Origin: Methylomonas sp. EFPC3
GTDB lineage: Bacteria; Pseudomonadota; Gammaproteobacteria; Methylococcales; Methylomonadaceae
DNA length: 64,000 nucleotides
Reading direction: 5' to 3'
NCBI RefSeq assembly: GCF_029643245.1
Contig: NZ_CP116398.1
Coordinates: 868,001-932,000 of the forward strand
The translations under genes were made by a program, and so were the position numbers. Positions 1-8,074 of this stretch are shown here, piece after piece. The notes beneath the pieces were generated by a model, which made no database searches, was not told where the DNA came from, and saw nothing but the letters and a program-made list of their open reading frames with translations. The stretch's first letter is position 1, and each line of letters starts with the position of its first letter.

Positions 1-1
1 C

Positions 2-22
2 GAGGTGTTGCGCTATGAATAG
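2..22 (+). CDS. C-terminal tail of LolC/LolE-type lipoprotein-releasing permease (partial)
   Basis: The first bases read, in frame 2, as the residues EVLRYE followed by a TAG stop at 20-22. That ending is common at the C-terminus of LolC/LolE-family permeases, whose genes normally sit just upstream of lolD. The stop overlaps the lolD start by 8 nt, which fits translational coupling in a lolCD operon. Only six codons are visible, so the call rests mostly on position and on this short motif; the rest of the gene lies before the window. Confidence 0.5.
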   Translation, partial: EVLRYE

Positions 23-713
23 TCCCATCGTGTTGCAATGCCAACAGCTGACCAAGCGTTACGAACAAGGCGATTTGAATGTTGAAGTGCTAAAAGGCGT
101 CGATTTAGCGATTCACGCCGGCCAGCGCGTCGCCATCATGGGTGCCTCCGGTTCCGGCAAAAGCACCTTGCTGCACCTGCTGGGCGGTTTGGATAAGCCC
201 AGCTCAGGCAAGGTGATTCTGGACGGCGCGGATTTAAACCAAATCGGTGCTGCGAAGTTAAGTCAACTGCGTAACCGTTCGCTCGGCTTCATCTACCAGT
301 TCCATCATTTGCTCGGCGAATTTACCATCCTGGAAAACGTGGCGATGCCGCTATTGATCGGTAACCATTCGGTTAAATCCGCGCAACAACAAGCTGCCGA
401 ATTACTGAAACGCGTCGGCTTGGGCCATAGAATGCAACATAAACCCGGCGAACTGTCCGGCGGCGAACGCCAGCGCGCCGCCGTGGCTCGCGCCTTGATC
501 AACAAACCTAAATGCGTCCTGGCCGACGAACCGACCGGCAACCTGGACAGTAAAACCGCCGAGCAGATTTACCAACTGATGCTGGAGTTAAACCGCGAGC
601 TGCAAGTCAGTTTTCTGGTTGTAACTCACGATCCGGATTTGGCAGCGCGGATGGATCATGTGTTGTATATGGAGGATGGGTTGATTGTGCCGGAGAGGGT
701 GCATCATTCCTGA
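15..713 (+). CDS. lolD: Lipoprotein-releasing system ATP-binding protein LolD
   Basis: This 232-residue ABC ATPase energises the LolCDE complex, which extracts lipoproteins from the inner membrane and hands them to LolA. Walker A (GASGSGKST) is at residues 43-51, the Q-loop region YQFHHLLGEF near 94, the signature LSGGERQR near 147, and Walker B with DEPTGNLD near 171. The length and the FHHLL segment after the Q-loop glutamine are typical of LolD within the wider MacB/FtsE group. The ATG at 15 overlaps the end of a permease frame, so the gene is probably the distal member of a lolCD operon. A structured repeat starts 17 nt after the stop and may end transcription. Confidence 0.93.
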   Translation: MNSPIVLQCQQLTKRYEQGDLNVEVLKGVDLAIHAGQRVAIMGASGSGKSTLLHLLGGLDKPSSGKVILDGADLNQIGAAKLSQLRNRSLGFIYQFHHLLGEFTILENVAMPLLIGNHSVKSAQQQAAELLKRVGLGHRMQHKPGELSGGERQRAAVARALINKPKCVLADEPTGNLDSKTAEQIYQLMLELNRELQVSFLVVTHDPDLAARMDHVLYMEDGLIVPERVHHS

Positions 714-730
714 CAAGGCAAGTCGTCGGG

Positions 731-999
731 GTTATGTGTCGCTAGCGCGACGGCTGGTTTTAATGTCGGTTCGCGGACCGACAACCGCGATACTTTCTTT
801 TGCTTGGCCAAAAGAAAGTATCCAAAGAAAAGGCCACCCGGATGCCGCTTTTTTCCTGCGCGCAGGTGCTTTTCAACGGGGTTGCCTGAAGGGGCTTCCC
901 AGCCCCTGCATGCAACGCGCCGCATCCCTGCGGCGCCCCTAACGGGCTAATCCGTTCAAAAGCTCCCGTGCTCGGCGCGGTATACGGGAGAAAACCGTC
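731..999 (+). repeat. Structured intergenic repeat, copy A (inverted partner at 2219-2488)
   Basis: Read as its reverse complement, this stretch aligns nearly end to end with 2219-2488. The best-conserved core is at about 855-955. It holds a perfect 12-bp stem (791-802 with 809-820, TACTTTCTTTTG and its complement, 6-nt loop). Two GC hairpins follow in the core: one of 8 bp containing GCGCCGCA and one containing AGCCCC. Short open frames on both strands have no start signals and are shadows of the repeat. It begins 17 nt after lolD stops and may work as a terminator or as a non-autonomous mobile repeat. Confidence 0.8.
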
Positions 1000-1176
1000 C
1001 CGGAATTAAACGTCGGTTAGTGAGCAAATAACGTAGCCTCGATGGAGTGCAACGAAATCGAGGTTTTGTTTGATTGCTTCGATTACCCGGATTCCGCTGC
1101 GCTTTATCCAAGCACTTGTTGATGAGCGCGTATTTATGTACCTAACCTTCAATGGTGTTGAATAAGGAGTTTGATT
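1000..1176. other. Intergenic remainder of the lolD downstream gap
   Basis: Between repeat copy A and the next gene there is no credible reading frame. The segment at about 1026-1115 (GTAGCCTCGATGGAGTGCAA, then CGATTACCCGGATTCCGCTG) resembles the short dispersed intergenic repeats of many proteobacterial genomes, but no second copy is visible in this window. A Shine-Dalgarno sequence, AAGGAG, lies at 1164-1169 just before the following gene. Confidence 0.4.
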
Positions 1177-2105
1177 GTGAAACCTGTAATTTATTGTGTC
1201 CTCGCGTGCTTATTGTTCGCTTCATCGGCAAATGCCGAACCTGTACCAGGCACTTCTGTATCCGTTACGCCTCCAGAAGGTTTCACAAAAGCTGAACGTT
1301 TTCCGGGCTTCATGAATGAAGCTATAGGGGCTTCCATAATGATTTCTGAAATTCCTGGGCCATTTGCTGAAGTTTCTGGTGGTTTCAACGACCCTAAGCG
1401 AGTACAAGCCCAAGGGAGAAATTACTTAACAAATCGTCGATTATGGTGGGTGGCAAGTCAGCAATTTTGCTAGATATAGAGCAGCCAGCCTACGGCACAA
1501 TGTTCAAGAAGTGGTTGCTTGCTGTTGATCGACCCGGGGCAACCGCTTTGATTGTGGCTACGTACCCAAGTGCGGCAAAGAAGGGTTTAGCGGAACAGTT
1601 GAAAGAAGCAGTCCTCGGAGCGACATTTGGCGAAATATCAGATCCCAAAGAGGCTCTCTCCTTTACGGTTTTAACAACTCACCCGTTTGAAATAGCAAAA
1701 ATCATGGGGCAAACGTTGATCCTATCAGTCAATGGTGAATTCCCAGCTAAAGACGAGAGTTCACCATTTATGATTCTGGCGTTATCGCCTAACAAGGACA
1801 ACGTAATTTCCGACAAGAAGGCATTTGCGGAGAATGTGTTGATGCAAACAGCCACAGTAAAAAACATCACCATTGAACATACTGTGCCGGAAAAAATCGG
1901 TTCTTTGATGGGATACGCAATAGTTGCTGAGGGAATAGGGATCAAGGAAAAAACTCCGCTAACGATGTATCAAGTTATTTTGTATGACACTGTTGGACAC
2001 AGTCTGCTCTTAGGAGTAACGCCTTCGGCCAAGAGAGATGTTTATTTGCCGATTTTTGAGAAAGTTGCCAAGACGTTTACACTGAAAGCGCGTAGGTCCG
2101 ACTAG
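1177..2105 (+). pseudogene. Frameshifted gene for a secreted hypothetical protein
   Basis: Two frames make one protein of about 309 residues. The first starts at GTG 1177, seven bases after AAGGAG, and encodes a signal peptide (MKPVIYCVLACLLFASSANA) and about 85 further residues. The second takes over at about 1431 with KSSIMVGGKSAILL and runs to the stop at 2105. The frames meet at about 1429-1433 (TTAACAAATC), where restoring one missing base would join them. A TTG at 1171 is too close to the ribosome binding site to be the start. No domain is recognised. Base composition is AT-richer than neighbours. The gene sits alone between the two inverted repeat copies, suggesting acquired or decaying DNA. 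A sequencing error remains possible. Confidence 0.6.
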
Positions 2106-2147
2106 CTCAGCGTCATCAGATGTACGTGTAAATTAAATCTCTCGTTC

Positions 2148-2173
2148 CTCCGAATACGCTTCGCTATTCGGAG
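2148..2173. repeat. Short palindromic intergenic hairpin
   Basis: A perfect 9-bp stem, CTCCGAATA (2148-2156) and TATTCGGAG (2165-2173), encloses an 8-nt loop 42 nt after the frameshifted gene. It resembles common dispersed intergenic palindromes and could stabilise or end the transcript. There is no T-tract, so a strict intrinsic terminator is not supported. Confidence 0.45.
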
Positions 2174-2218
2174 CTACATCAAGATTCTGAACAATCCCCC
2201 AAAATATTTCACAGTCGC

Positions 2219-2488
2219 GACGGTGTTTGTTCCCGTATGTCGCGCCGAGCACCGGAGCTTCTGAACGGATTAGCCCGTTAGGGGCGCCGCAGGGATGCGG
2301 CGCGTTGCATGCAGGGGCTGGGAAGCCCCTTCAGGCAACCCCGTTCAAAAGCTCTGGCGCGCAGGAAACAAGCGGCATCCGGGTGTCTTTTCTTTTGGAT
2401 ACTTTTCTTTGGACAAGCAAAGAAAAGTATCTCGGCTGTCGGGCCGAGACCCGACTTACAAACATTCGTCGCGTTAGCGACACATAAT
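2219..2488 (-). repeat. Structured intergenic repeat, copy B (inverted partner of 731-999)
   Basis: This copy is in opposite orientation to 731-999 and ends one base before the glyA stop codon. Its 14-bp stem (2398-2411 with 2418-2431, loop GACAAG) matches the 12-bp stem of copy A in position. Two base pairs of the stem differ between copies and both differences are compensated: C-G becomes T-A and T-A becomes C-G. The GC hairpins of the core (about 2284-2330) are identical in both copies. It may serve as the glyA transcript end. Confidence 0.8.
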
Positions 2489-2489
2489 C

Positions 2490-3749
2490 TTACTCGGCTG
2501 AATAAACCGGAAACCTAGCACACAACAAATGCACCTTCTCCCTAACCGCATCAATCACACTCTCGTCCTCAATGTTATCCATCACGTCGCACATCAAATG
2601 AGCAACCTGGCGGACTTCGTCTTCTTTAAAGCCACGTGAAGTGGGGGCGGGGGTGCCGACGCGGATGCCGCTGGTGACGAACGGCGATTGCGGGTCGTTG
2701 GGGACGGCATTTTTGTTGACGGTGATGTGGGCACGACCCAAGGCGGCGTCGGCGGCTTTGCCGGTGATGCCTTTCGGTATCAACGATACCAGCATCAGGT
2801 GATTGTCGGTGCCGCCGGAGACCACGTCGTAACCGCGTTTGATGAACACCTCGGCCATCGCTTGCGCGTTTTTGACGACTTGTTGCTGATAGGTTTTGAA
2901 TTCCGGTGTCATCGCTTCTTTAAAGGCCACCGCTTTGGCGGCAATGACGTGCATCAGCGGGCCGCCCTGGATGCCGGGGAAGATGTTGGAATTGATCTTC
3001 TTCTCCAGTTCCGGGTTGTGCTTGGCCAATATCAAGCCGCCGCGCGGGCCGCGGAGCGACTTGTGGGTGGTACTGGTGACGACGTCGGCGATCGGCACCG
3101 GATTGGGGTACAAACCGGCGGCGACCAGACCGGCGACGTGGGCCATATCCACCACCAAATAGGCACCGACCTTGTCGGCGATGTCGCGGAAACGCTGCCA
3201 GTCCCAGATTCTGGAATACGCGGAAAAGCCGGCGATGATCAATTTGGGTTTGTGTTCCAAGGCCAGCGCTTCGACTTGCTCGTAATCGATTTCGCCGGTG
3301 TCCTTGTTCAAGCCGTATTGGATGGCGTTATAGATTTTGCCGGAGAAGTTGGGTTTGGCGCCGTGAGTCAAGTGGCCGCCATCCGCCAGACTCAAGCCGA
3401 GGATGGTGTCGCCGGGCTGAATCAAGGACATGAACACCGCCATATTGGCTTGCGAACCGGAGTGCGGCTGGACGTTGGCGTAGTCGGCACCGAACAGTGC
3501 CTTGGCGCGGTCGATGGCCAGTTGCTCGACGATGTCGACGTACTCGCAACCGCCGTAATAACGTTTTTCCGGATAGCCTTCGGCGTACTTGTTGGTCAGT
3601 AGCGTGCCTTGCGCTTCCATGACGCGCGGGCTGGCGTAGTTTTCCGATGCGATCAGTTCGATATGGTCTTCCTGGCGTTGGCGTTCTTGCTCAATGGCCC
3701 GGAACAATTCGTCATCAAAGCCGGCGATGGTCATTGACTGCTTAAACAT
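2490..3749 (-). CDS. glyA: Serine hydroxymethyltransferase
   Basis: GlyA (419 residues) transfers a C1 unit between methylene-tetrahydrofolate and glycine to make serine, using pyridoxal phosphate. In methanotrophs it also feeds the serine cycle. The PLP-lysine motif [11 protein letters not shown] is near residue 230, and the IASENYASP segment near the N-terminus is typical of the family; the length is standard. The ATG at 3749 has an AGGAG ribosome binding site. The glycerate kinase gene ends 24 nt upstream and mtdA lies before it on the same strand, so mtdA-gck-glyA looks like one operon for C1 assimilation. Repeat copy B abuts the stop codon. Confidence 0.97.
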   Translation of the reverse strand: MFKQSMTIAGFDDELFRAIEQERQRQEDHIELIASENYASPRVMEAQGTLLTNKYAEGYPEKRYYGGCEYVDIVEQLAIDRAKALFGADYANVQPHSGSQANMAVFMSLIQPGDTILGLSLADGGHLTHGAKPNFSGKIYNAIQYGLNKDTGEIDYEQVEALALEHKPKLIIAGFSAYSRIWDWQRFRDIADKVGAYLVVDMAHVAGLVAAGLYPNPVPIADVVTSTTHKSLRGPRGGLILAKHNPELEKKINSNIFPGIQGGPLMHVIAAKAVAFKEAMTPEFKTYQQQVVKNAQAMAEVFIKRGYDVVSGGTDNHLMLVSLIPKGITGKAADAALGRAHITVNKNAVPNDPQSPFVTSGIRVGTPAPTSRGFKEDEVRQVAHLMCDVMDNIEDESVIDAVREKVHLLCARFPVYSAE

Positions 3750-3773
3750 TGTGGTCTCCTGGTAAGGTTCGGG

Positions 3774-5129
3774 TTATGCGTTGGGATGCAGCAGCAGGAT
3801 TTGCAAGTCGGCAACGTTGGTGCCGGTCGCGCCGCATTTCAGTAAATCGTTGGCGGCGTCCAGCGCCGGATAAGCGTTATTATCGTTCAGCATCGCCGCC
3901 GGGTCGATAGCCGCGGCGCGGATGCGGTTAAGGCTGCCGTTATCGACGATGGCGCCGGCGGCATCGGTCGGGCCGTCGCGGCCGTCGCTGCCGGCGCTGA
4001 GAAAGGTCCAGCGGCAATTTAAGTCTTGGGTTTCGGCCGCGATCGCGAAAGCCAGGGCCAGTTCTTGATTGCGGCCGCCTTTGCCTGTGCCGCGTAGCGT
4101 CACAGTGGTTTCGCCGCCGGCGATGATTGCGAGCGGTTGCTGCAGATCGGGCGATATTGTCACGGCGTGTCGACACAACTGTTCGGCCACCAGCCGGGCC
4201 TCGCCGCTTAATTGTTTGCTGAACAGTTCGGCGGCATAGCCGGAGCACTTGGCTGCAGCGACGGCTGCATCGACGCTCAATGCGTTGCTGCCAATCAAGT
4301 GGTGACCGACGTTTTCGAAAACGGGGTCGCCGGATTTAGGGGTTTCGGCGTACAGTCCCTGTCGGCCGGCTTGTAAATGGTTCTTCACGGCGTCAGGTAT
4401 CTGCGGCCAGACCCGGTAACTCTGCAATATGTCGATCGCTTCGCCGAAAGTGCTGTCGTCCGGCACGCTGGGGCCGCTGGCAATCACGCTCAAGTCGTCG
4501 TCCAGCACATCCGACAATATCAAGGCGTGCAGATCGGCGGCCGCGGTCAAGCGTGCCAGTCCGCCGCCTTTCAAACGCGACAGATGTTTGCGGACGCAGT
4601 TGATCTGATGAATGGTGGCCCCGGATGCCAGTAGCAATTGGGTGGTGGCGATTTTATCGGCCAGACTGACGCCGGCAACCGGGCAGGGTAACAGCGCCGA
4701 ACCGCCGCCGGAAATCAAGGCCAGCACCAAATCGCCGGCTTGGACGCTGTTGAGGCGATTGATCAGCGTTTCCGCCGCTTGAAGGCCGGCTTGGTCGGGC
4801 AACGGGTGGCCGGTTCCAAAGACTTGGATGTTATCGACCGCGACGACGTTTTCGTAGTTGGTGATGGCGATGCCGGGTGCTGCCAGCCACGTATCCGGAA
4901 TGATTCGAATGGCCGCTTTGACCATGGCGCAAGCGGCTTTGCCGAAACTGAGCAGATGAATTCGCCGCCAATTGCCGCTACGGAGGTCGCCGCCGCAGCC
5001 GATGACTAGATTGTTACCCGCTTTATGCAGGTAATTGCCGACGCAGGTTTCGGGATCGGCCGCCGCCACGCCGGCCTGAAAGATGGCCAGGGCAGTTGCC
5101 CGTTCGGCGGATTCGGCAGCGAGGATCAC
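3774..5129 (-). CDS. gckA: Glycerate 2-kinase, MOFRL family
   Basis: The product phosphorylates D-glycerate to 2-phosphoglycerate, the step by which serine-cycle carbon re-enters central metabolism. Family marks are the N-terminal segment SFGKAACAM, the glycine-rich ISGGGSALL motif, and a C-terminal MOFRL domain with GGETTVTLRGTGKGGRNQE and FLSAGSDGRDGPTDAAG. The start is uncertain. The frame is open back to a TTG at 5219 inside mtdA, but homology seems to begin near AVILAAESAERA. I use the GTG at 5129 (451 residues); a TTG at 5138 is the alternative. Either start lies just beyond the mtdA stop, which implies translational coupling. The position between mtdA and glyA supports a serine-cycle role over a general glycerate role. 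Confidence 0.88.
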   Translation of the reverse strand: MILAAESAERATALAIFQAGVAAADPETCVGNYLHKAGNNLVIGCGGDLRSGNWRRIHLLSFGKAACAMVKAAIRIIPDTWLAAPGIAITNYENVVAVDNIQVFGTGHPLPDQAGLQAAETLINRLNSVQAGDLVLALISGGGSALLPCPVAGVSLADKIATTQLLLASGATIHQINCVRKHLSRLKGGGLARLTAAADLHALILSDVLDDDLSVIASGPSVPDDSTFGEAIDILQSYRVWPQIPDAVKNHLQAGRQGLYAETPKSGDPVFENVGHHLIGSNALSVDAAVAAAKCSGYAAELFSKQLSGEARLVAEQLCRHAVTISPDLQQPLAIIAGGETTVTLRGTGKGGRNQELALAFAIAAETQDLNCRWTFLSAGSDGRDGPTDAAGAIVDNGSLNRIRAAAIDPAAMLNDNNAYPALDAANDLLKCGATGTNVADLQILLLHPNA

Positions 5130-5142
5130 GGCCGGCAAACAG

Positions 5143-6000
5143 CTATGCCATTTCCTTGGCCAGCGCGAAAATGATTTCGGCGTCGAATACTTGCTTGTTG
5201 TCTTCGAACAATTTGGCAATACAGGCCCGATGCAGGGCCAGTTTAAACGCGCCGAAGCCGATCGCGCCCCAGACGATTTTACCGTGCCGCTCCCGGCCTC
5301 TATCCATCACGTCGGTGCCGCCGATACCGACCGGTGGTGTGGCGTTGGCGTCTGCCAGCAGCTGTAGATGAGGGTTATCTTGCCAATGTTCGGGTTTCAG
5401 CAATTCGACGCCGGCGGCACCGGTCGCCAACACGATGTTGGCGTCTGCGATCGCTGCGGCGCGGCTATCGTAATCGCCGGCTTCCAGCGGCGTGATGTCG
5501 ACGTCGAAGCGCTGTTTCATCGCGAAGCAGGCTTTTTCGGCGTTGAAAATGTGGCGCGAGGTGATGCTGACCTGGGCGCCTTCAAGCGCCATCATCGCTG
5601 CCGCACGTTGGCCGACCGGACCGGTACCGGCCAAAACCACGGCTTTTTTGCCGGCCAATGGCGCGCTGCCGGCCAGTTTGGCCACGGCGGCTGCAGCGGT
5701 GGTATTGCTGCCGTTGCTGTCCAGCATTACCGACACTTGAAAGCCCGGGAAGAAATGTTTTTGTACCGCGGCCAGTAACTTCTGGCCGGCCTCCATATTG
5801 CTGCCGCCGATGAAGATCGCCGTGTTTTTTTTGTCCTTCGGTGCGCGAGTGAAAATGGTACCGTCGACCAGGGAGCCGACATTGTCGGGAGTCAGGCTGC
5901 CGTGGCCGATCACATGGTCGGCGCCGCCATCGTAGGCCACGACGGTATCGAAGACGGAAGGGTGGGCATCGGTGTCAAATTGGAAGAGCAGTTTTTTCAT
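5143..6000 (-). CDS. mtdA: NADP-dependent methylene-H4MPT/methylene-H4F dehydrogenase MtdA
   Basis: MtdA (285 residues) oxidises methylene-tetrahydromethanopterin or methylene-tetrahydrofolate with NADP, a key branch point of C1 metabolism in methylotrophs. The N-terminal sequence KKLLFQFDTDAHPSVFD and the segment VMLDSNGSNTTAAAAVA match the family closely. The nucleotide fold is marked by VVLAGTGPVGQRAAAM, and the C-terminus LHRACIAKLFE is nearly as in the Methylorubrum enzyme. Its presence is the best single indication that the organism is a methylotroph or methanotroph. It is the first gene of the mtdA-gck-glyA run, with a TATAAT -10 box about 55 nt upstream of its ATG. Confidence 0.95.
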   Translation of the reverse strand: MKKLLFQFDTDAHPSVFDTVVAYDGGADHVIGHGSLTPDNVGSLVDGTIFTRAPKDKKNTAIFIGGSNMEAGQKLLAAVQKHFFPGFQVSVMLDSNGSNTTAAAAVAKLAGSAPLAGKKAVVLAGTGPVGQRAAAMMALEGAQVSITSRHIFNAEKACFAMKQRFDVDITPLEAGDYDSRAAAIADANIVLATGAAGVELLKPEHWQDNPHLQLLADANATPPVGIGGTDVMDRGRERHGKIVWGAIGFGAFKLALHRACIAKLFEDNKQVFDAEIIFALAKEMA

Positions 6001-6054
6001 TAACCTACCTGATAAAAGACGCTGGAGGCCGGAGACTGGCGTTTGGGTGGCGGC

Positions 6055-6060
6055 ATTATA
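6055..6060 (-). promoter_or_regulatory. Candidate -10 box for the mtdA operon
   Basis: On the minus strand a perfect TATAAT lies 55 nt upstream of the mtdA start codon, in the 210-bp gap shared with the divergent mdh gene. No good -35 hexamer sits 16-18 bp upstream, so an activator may be needed. Confidence 0.45.
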
Positions 6061-6120
6061 CCGGAGTTTGTTTTGCCCGCTTCACATTCGGAACCGGCCG
6101 GATAAAGCGGGAATTAGAGA

Positions 6121-6149
6121 TTGTTTGAGCAAAAACTTTATGTCATATT
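6121..6149 (+). promoter_or_regulatory. Candidate mdh promoter
   Basis: TTGTTT (6121-6126) and CATATT (6144-6149) are 17 bp apart, a sigma-70-like arrangement 61 nt upstream of the mdh start. Both hexamers are imperfect. Confidence 0.3.
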
Positions 6150-6210
6150 GAAACGGCTAACCGCGCCGCCAGGGCCGGATCAGTCCATTCACAGATGATG
6201 AGGAGCCCCG

Positions 6211-7188
6211 ATGAAAACCCCCGTTGATATTGCTGTTACCGGAGCAGCTGGTCAAATAAGCTATTCGTTGTTGTTTCATTTGGCGGCGGGTGAACTGTTG
6301 GGGCTAGATCAGCCTATCGTATTGCGCTTGTTGGAAATTCCGCCGGCAATGAAACAATTGCAGGGTGTGGTCATGGAACTGAACGACTGCGCATTTCCGC
6401 TATTAAATAAAGTCATTATCACGGACGACCCGAAAGTGGCGTTCGATAATGTCGATTATGCGTTTTTGGTGGGGGCCAAGCCGCGCGGTCCGGGTATGCT
6501 GCGCAGCGACTTGCTGCTGGATAACGCCCAGATTTTTATCAATCAGGGCCGAGCCTTAAACGAAGTGGCCAGCCGTAAGGTCAAAGTTCTGGTCACCGGC
6601 AATCCGGCCAATACCAATGCGTTGATCGCGATTCACAATGCGCCGGATCTGGCGCCGGAATGTTTTGCTGCAATGACGATGTTGGATCATAAACGGGCGA
6701 TCAGTCAGGTTGCGGAAAAGTGCGGCGTATTAAGCCGGGATATCAAAAACATCACGGTCTGGGGCAACCATTCCTGTACTCAATATCCGGATTTGCATCA
6801 TGCCAAAGTCAAAGGTATGGATGCCTTGTCTTTGGTCGAGCACGATTGGTTCGTCAACGATTTTATTCCGACGGTGCAATACCGCGGTACCGAAATCATC
6901 AAAGTACGCGGCCAATCCAGTGCGGCGTCTGCGGCGCATGCTGCAATCGAACACATGCGCCTCTGGGCGCAGGGCACGGATGCCGGCGACTGGGTTAGTA
7001 TGGCTGTGGCGTCGGACGGCAGTTACGGCATTGAAGAAGGATTGGTTTATTCATTCCCGGTTCAGGTCGTAGACGGCCAGATTCGGATCGTCAAAGGTTT
7101 GGATCTGAACGAATTCAGCCTGGAGCGCTTACGCCAAAACGAAGTGGAATTGAAGGAAGAGCGGCAGGCGATCCAGCATCTGCTATAA
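6211..7188 (+). CDS. mdh: Malate dehydrogenase
   Basis: This 325-residue NAD-dependent malate dehydrogenase interconverts malate and oxaloacetate in the TCA and serine cycles. It belongs to the class with N-terminal [14 protein letters not shown] (NAD fold), substrate-binding [11 protein letters not shown] near residue 90, and the catalytic region [11 protein letters not shown] with its active-site histidine near residue 190. A GAGG ribosome binding site precedes the ATG. The gene is transcribed away from mtdA-gck-glyA across a shared intergenic region, so all four C1/C4 genes may be co-regulated. The downstream neighbour is convergent. Confidence 0.95.
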   Translation: MKTPVDIAVTGAAGQISYSLLFHLAAGELLGLDQPIVLRLLEIPPAMKQLQGVVMELNDCAFPLLNKVIITDDPKVAFDNVDYAFLVGAKPRGPGMLRSDLLLDNAQIFINQGRALNEVASRKVKVLVTGNPANTNALIAIHNAPDLAPECFAAMTMLDHKRAISQVAEKCGVLSRDIKNITVWGNHSCTQYPDLHHAKVKGMDALSLVEHDWFVNDFIPTVQYRGTEIIKVRGQSSAASAAHAAIEHMRLWAQGTDAGDWVSMAVASDGSYGIEEGLVYSFPVQVVDGQIRIVKGLDLNEFSLERLRQNEVELKEERQAIQHLL

Positions 7189-7255
7189 CCCGGTACTGCC
7201 GGTATCGCTCGCTTTAAGCAGATCAGGGGCCTGAGCCAAAACAGTTGCATTGACT

Positions 7256-8017
7256 TTAACCGTCCGCCAGACGAACCGCTATTTGCGCGCAGACGTCGGG
7301 TAGCGGGAAAACGCCGGAACAATCCCGGTCCTCAAAGCCGGCGTCGTCGGCAAACACGATACGCAATTGTCCGGCCTGACGGTTAGCTAGCCGGTACCAT
7401 GGCAGCAGGCCGTCGCTTTGCGCTGAGACCGGACCGCTGGCGCTGAAATCGAGTTTGCCGGCTTCGTTACAATATTTCATCCGGGTATAGGCGTTGGCAA
7501 CGAAATTTAGCCGTTTCCAGCCGCGCAGTTTTGCATGCCAGCGCGATTGGTCTTGGCGGTGGTGTTCCAGGAAGGCCTGATATTGGCTTTGCGACAGCAC
7601 CGATTCGACTTCGTAGGCGAAAGTCATGGCCTGGCTGAAACTCCATTCTGCCGGAACGCCGGCGTGTACCAGGGTGTAATTCAATTTAGCGTCGTGGTGG
7701 ATCAGACCGCGTTGGCGCAGCCATTTCAATAACTCGTCCCGATCCGGAGCGGCCAGCACCGGCTCGAAACCGGCAACGGAATTGCCACAGCCAGCCGCGG
7801 CCGACAATAACTGCAGGTCGCGATCGCCCAGCACCGAAATCGCGCTTTTTCCCAAACTTTTCACCAAACGCAGTACCTCCAGCGTTTGCGGATTGTCGCC
7901 GGCTAAATTGCCGGCCAACCAGATCCGGTCCGTTGCCGGATCGAATCCGATTTTACCCAGCAACTGTTGTAAGGCTTGGTAGTTGCCGTTGATACTGCCG
8001 ATTGCATAGAGCGCCAT
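7256..8017 (-). CDS. ApaH-like protein with substituted metal ligands
   Basis: The 253-residue protein aligns along its whole length with symmetrical diadenosine tetraphosphatase ApaH, including the segment LRGWKRLNFVANAYTRM. The metallophosphatase motifs are altered, however: GDxHG reads GSINGN (D8 to S, H10 to N), GDL reads GNL (D37 to N), GNHD reads GDRD (N65 to D, H66 to R), and the late FGHW histidine is replaced in FADDA. Only H118 of LVHAG is kept. Hydrolysis of Ap4A by the usual two-metal mechanism therefore looks unlikely; it may bind nucleotides or act as a regulator. I chose the ATG at 8017 because the longer frame starts at a TTG without a ribosome binding site. It lies downstream of alanine dehydrogenase on the same strand. 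Confidence 0.8.
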   Translation of the reverse strand: MALYAIGSINGNYQALQQLLGKIGFDPATDRIWLAGNLAGDNPQTLEVLRLVKSLGKSAISVLGDRDLQLLSAAAGCGNSVAGFEPVLAAPDRDELLKWLRQRGLIHHDAKLNYTLVHAGVPAEWSFSQAMTFAYEVESVLSQSQYQAFLEHHRQDQSRWHAKLRGWKRLNFVANAYTRMKYCNEAGKLDFSASGPVSAQSDGLLPWYRLANRQAGQLRIVFADDAGFEDRDCSGVFPLPDVCAQIAVRLADG

Positions 8018-8074
8018 TGCCGATTCCGCGTTAATTGTCTCGGGCCAACTCAAGGCTTCGTCGACAGGGGTATG

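Noticed and set aside
704..925. Small open frames inside repeat copies A and B that look alike
   Set aside because: The similarity comes from the repeat DNA itself; there are no start signals.
2688..3602. A 304-codon plus-strand open frame opposite glyA
   Set aside because: It is wholly antisense to a clear GlyA, has a biased composition typical of mirror frames in GC-rich genes, and no ribosome binding site.
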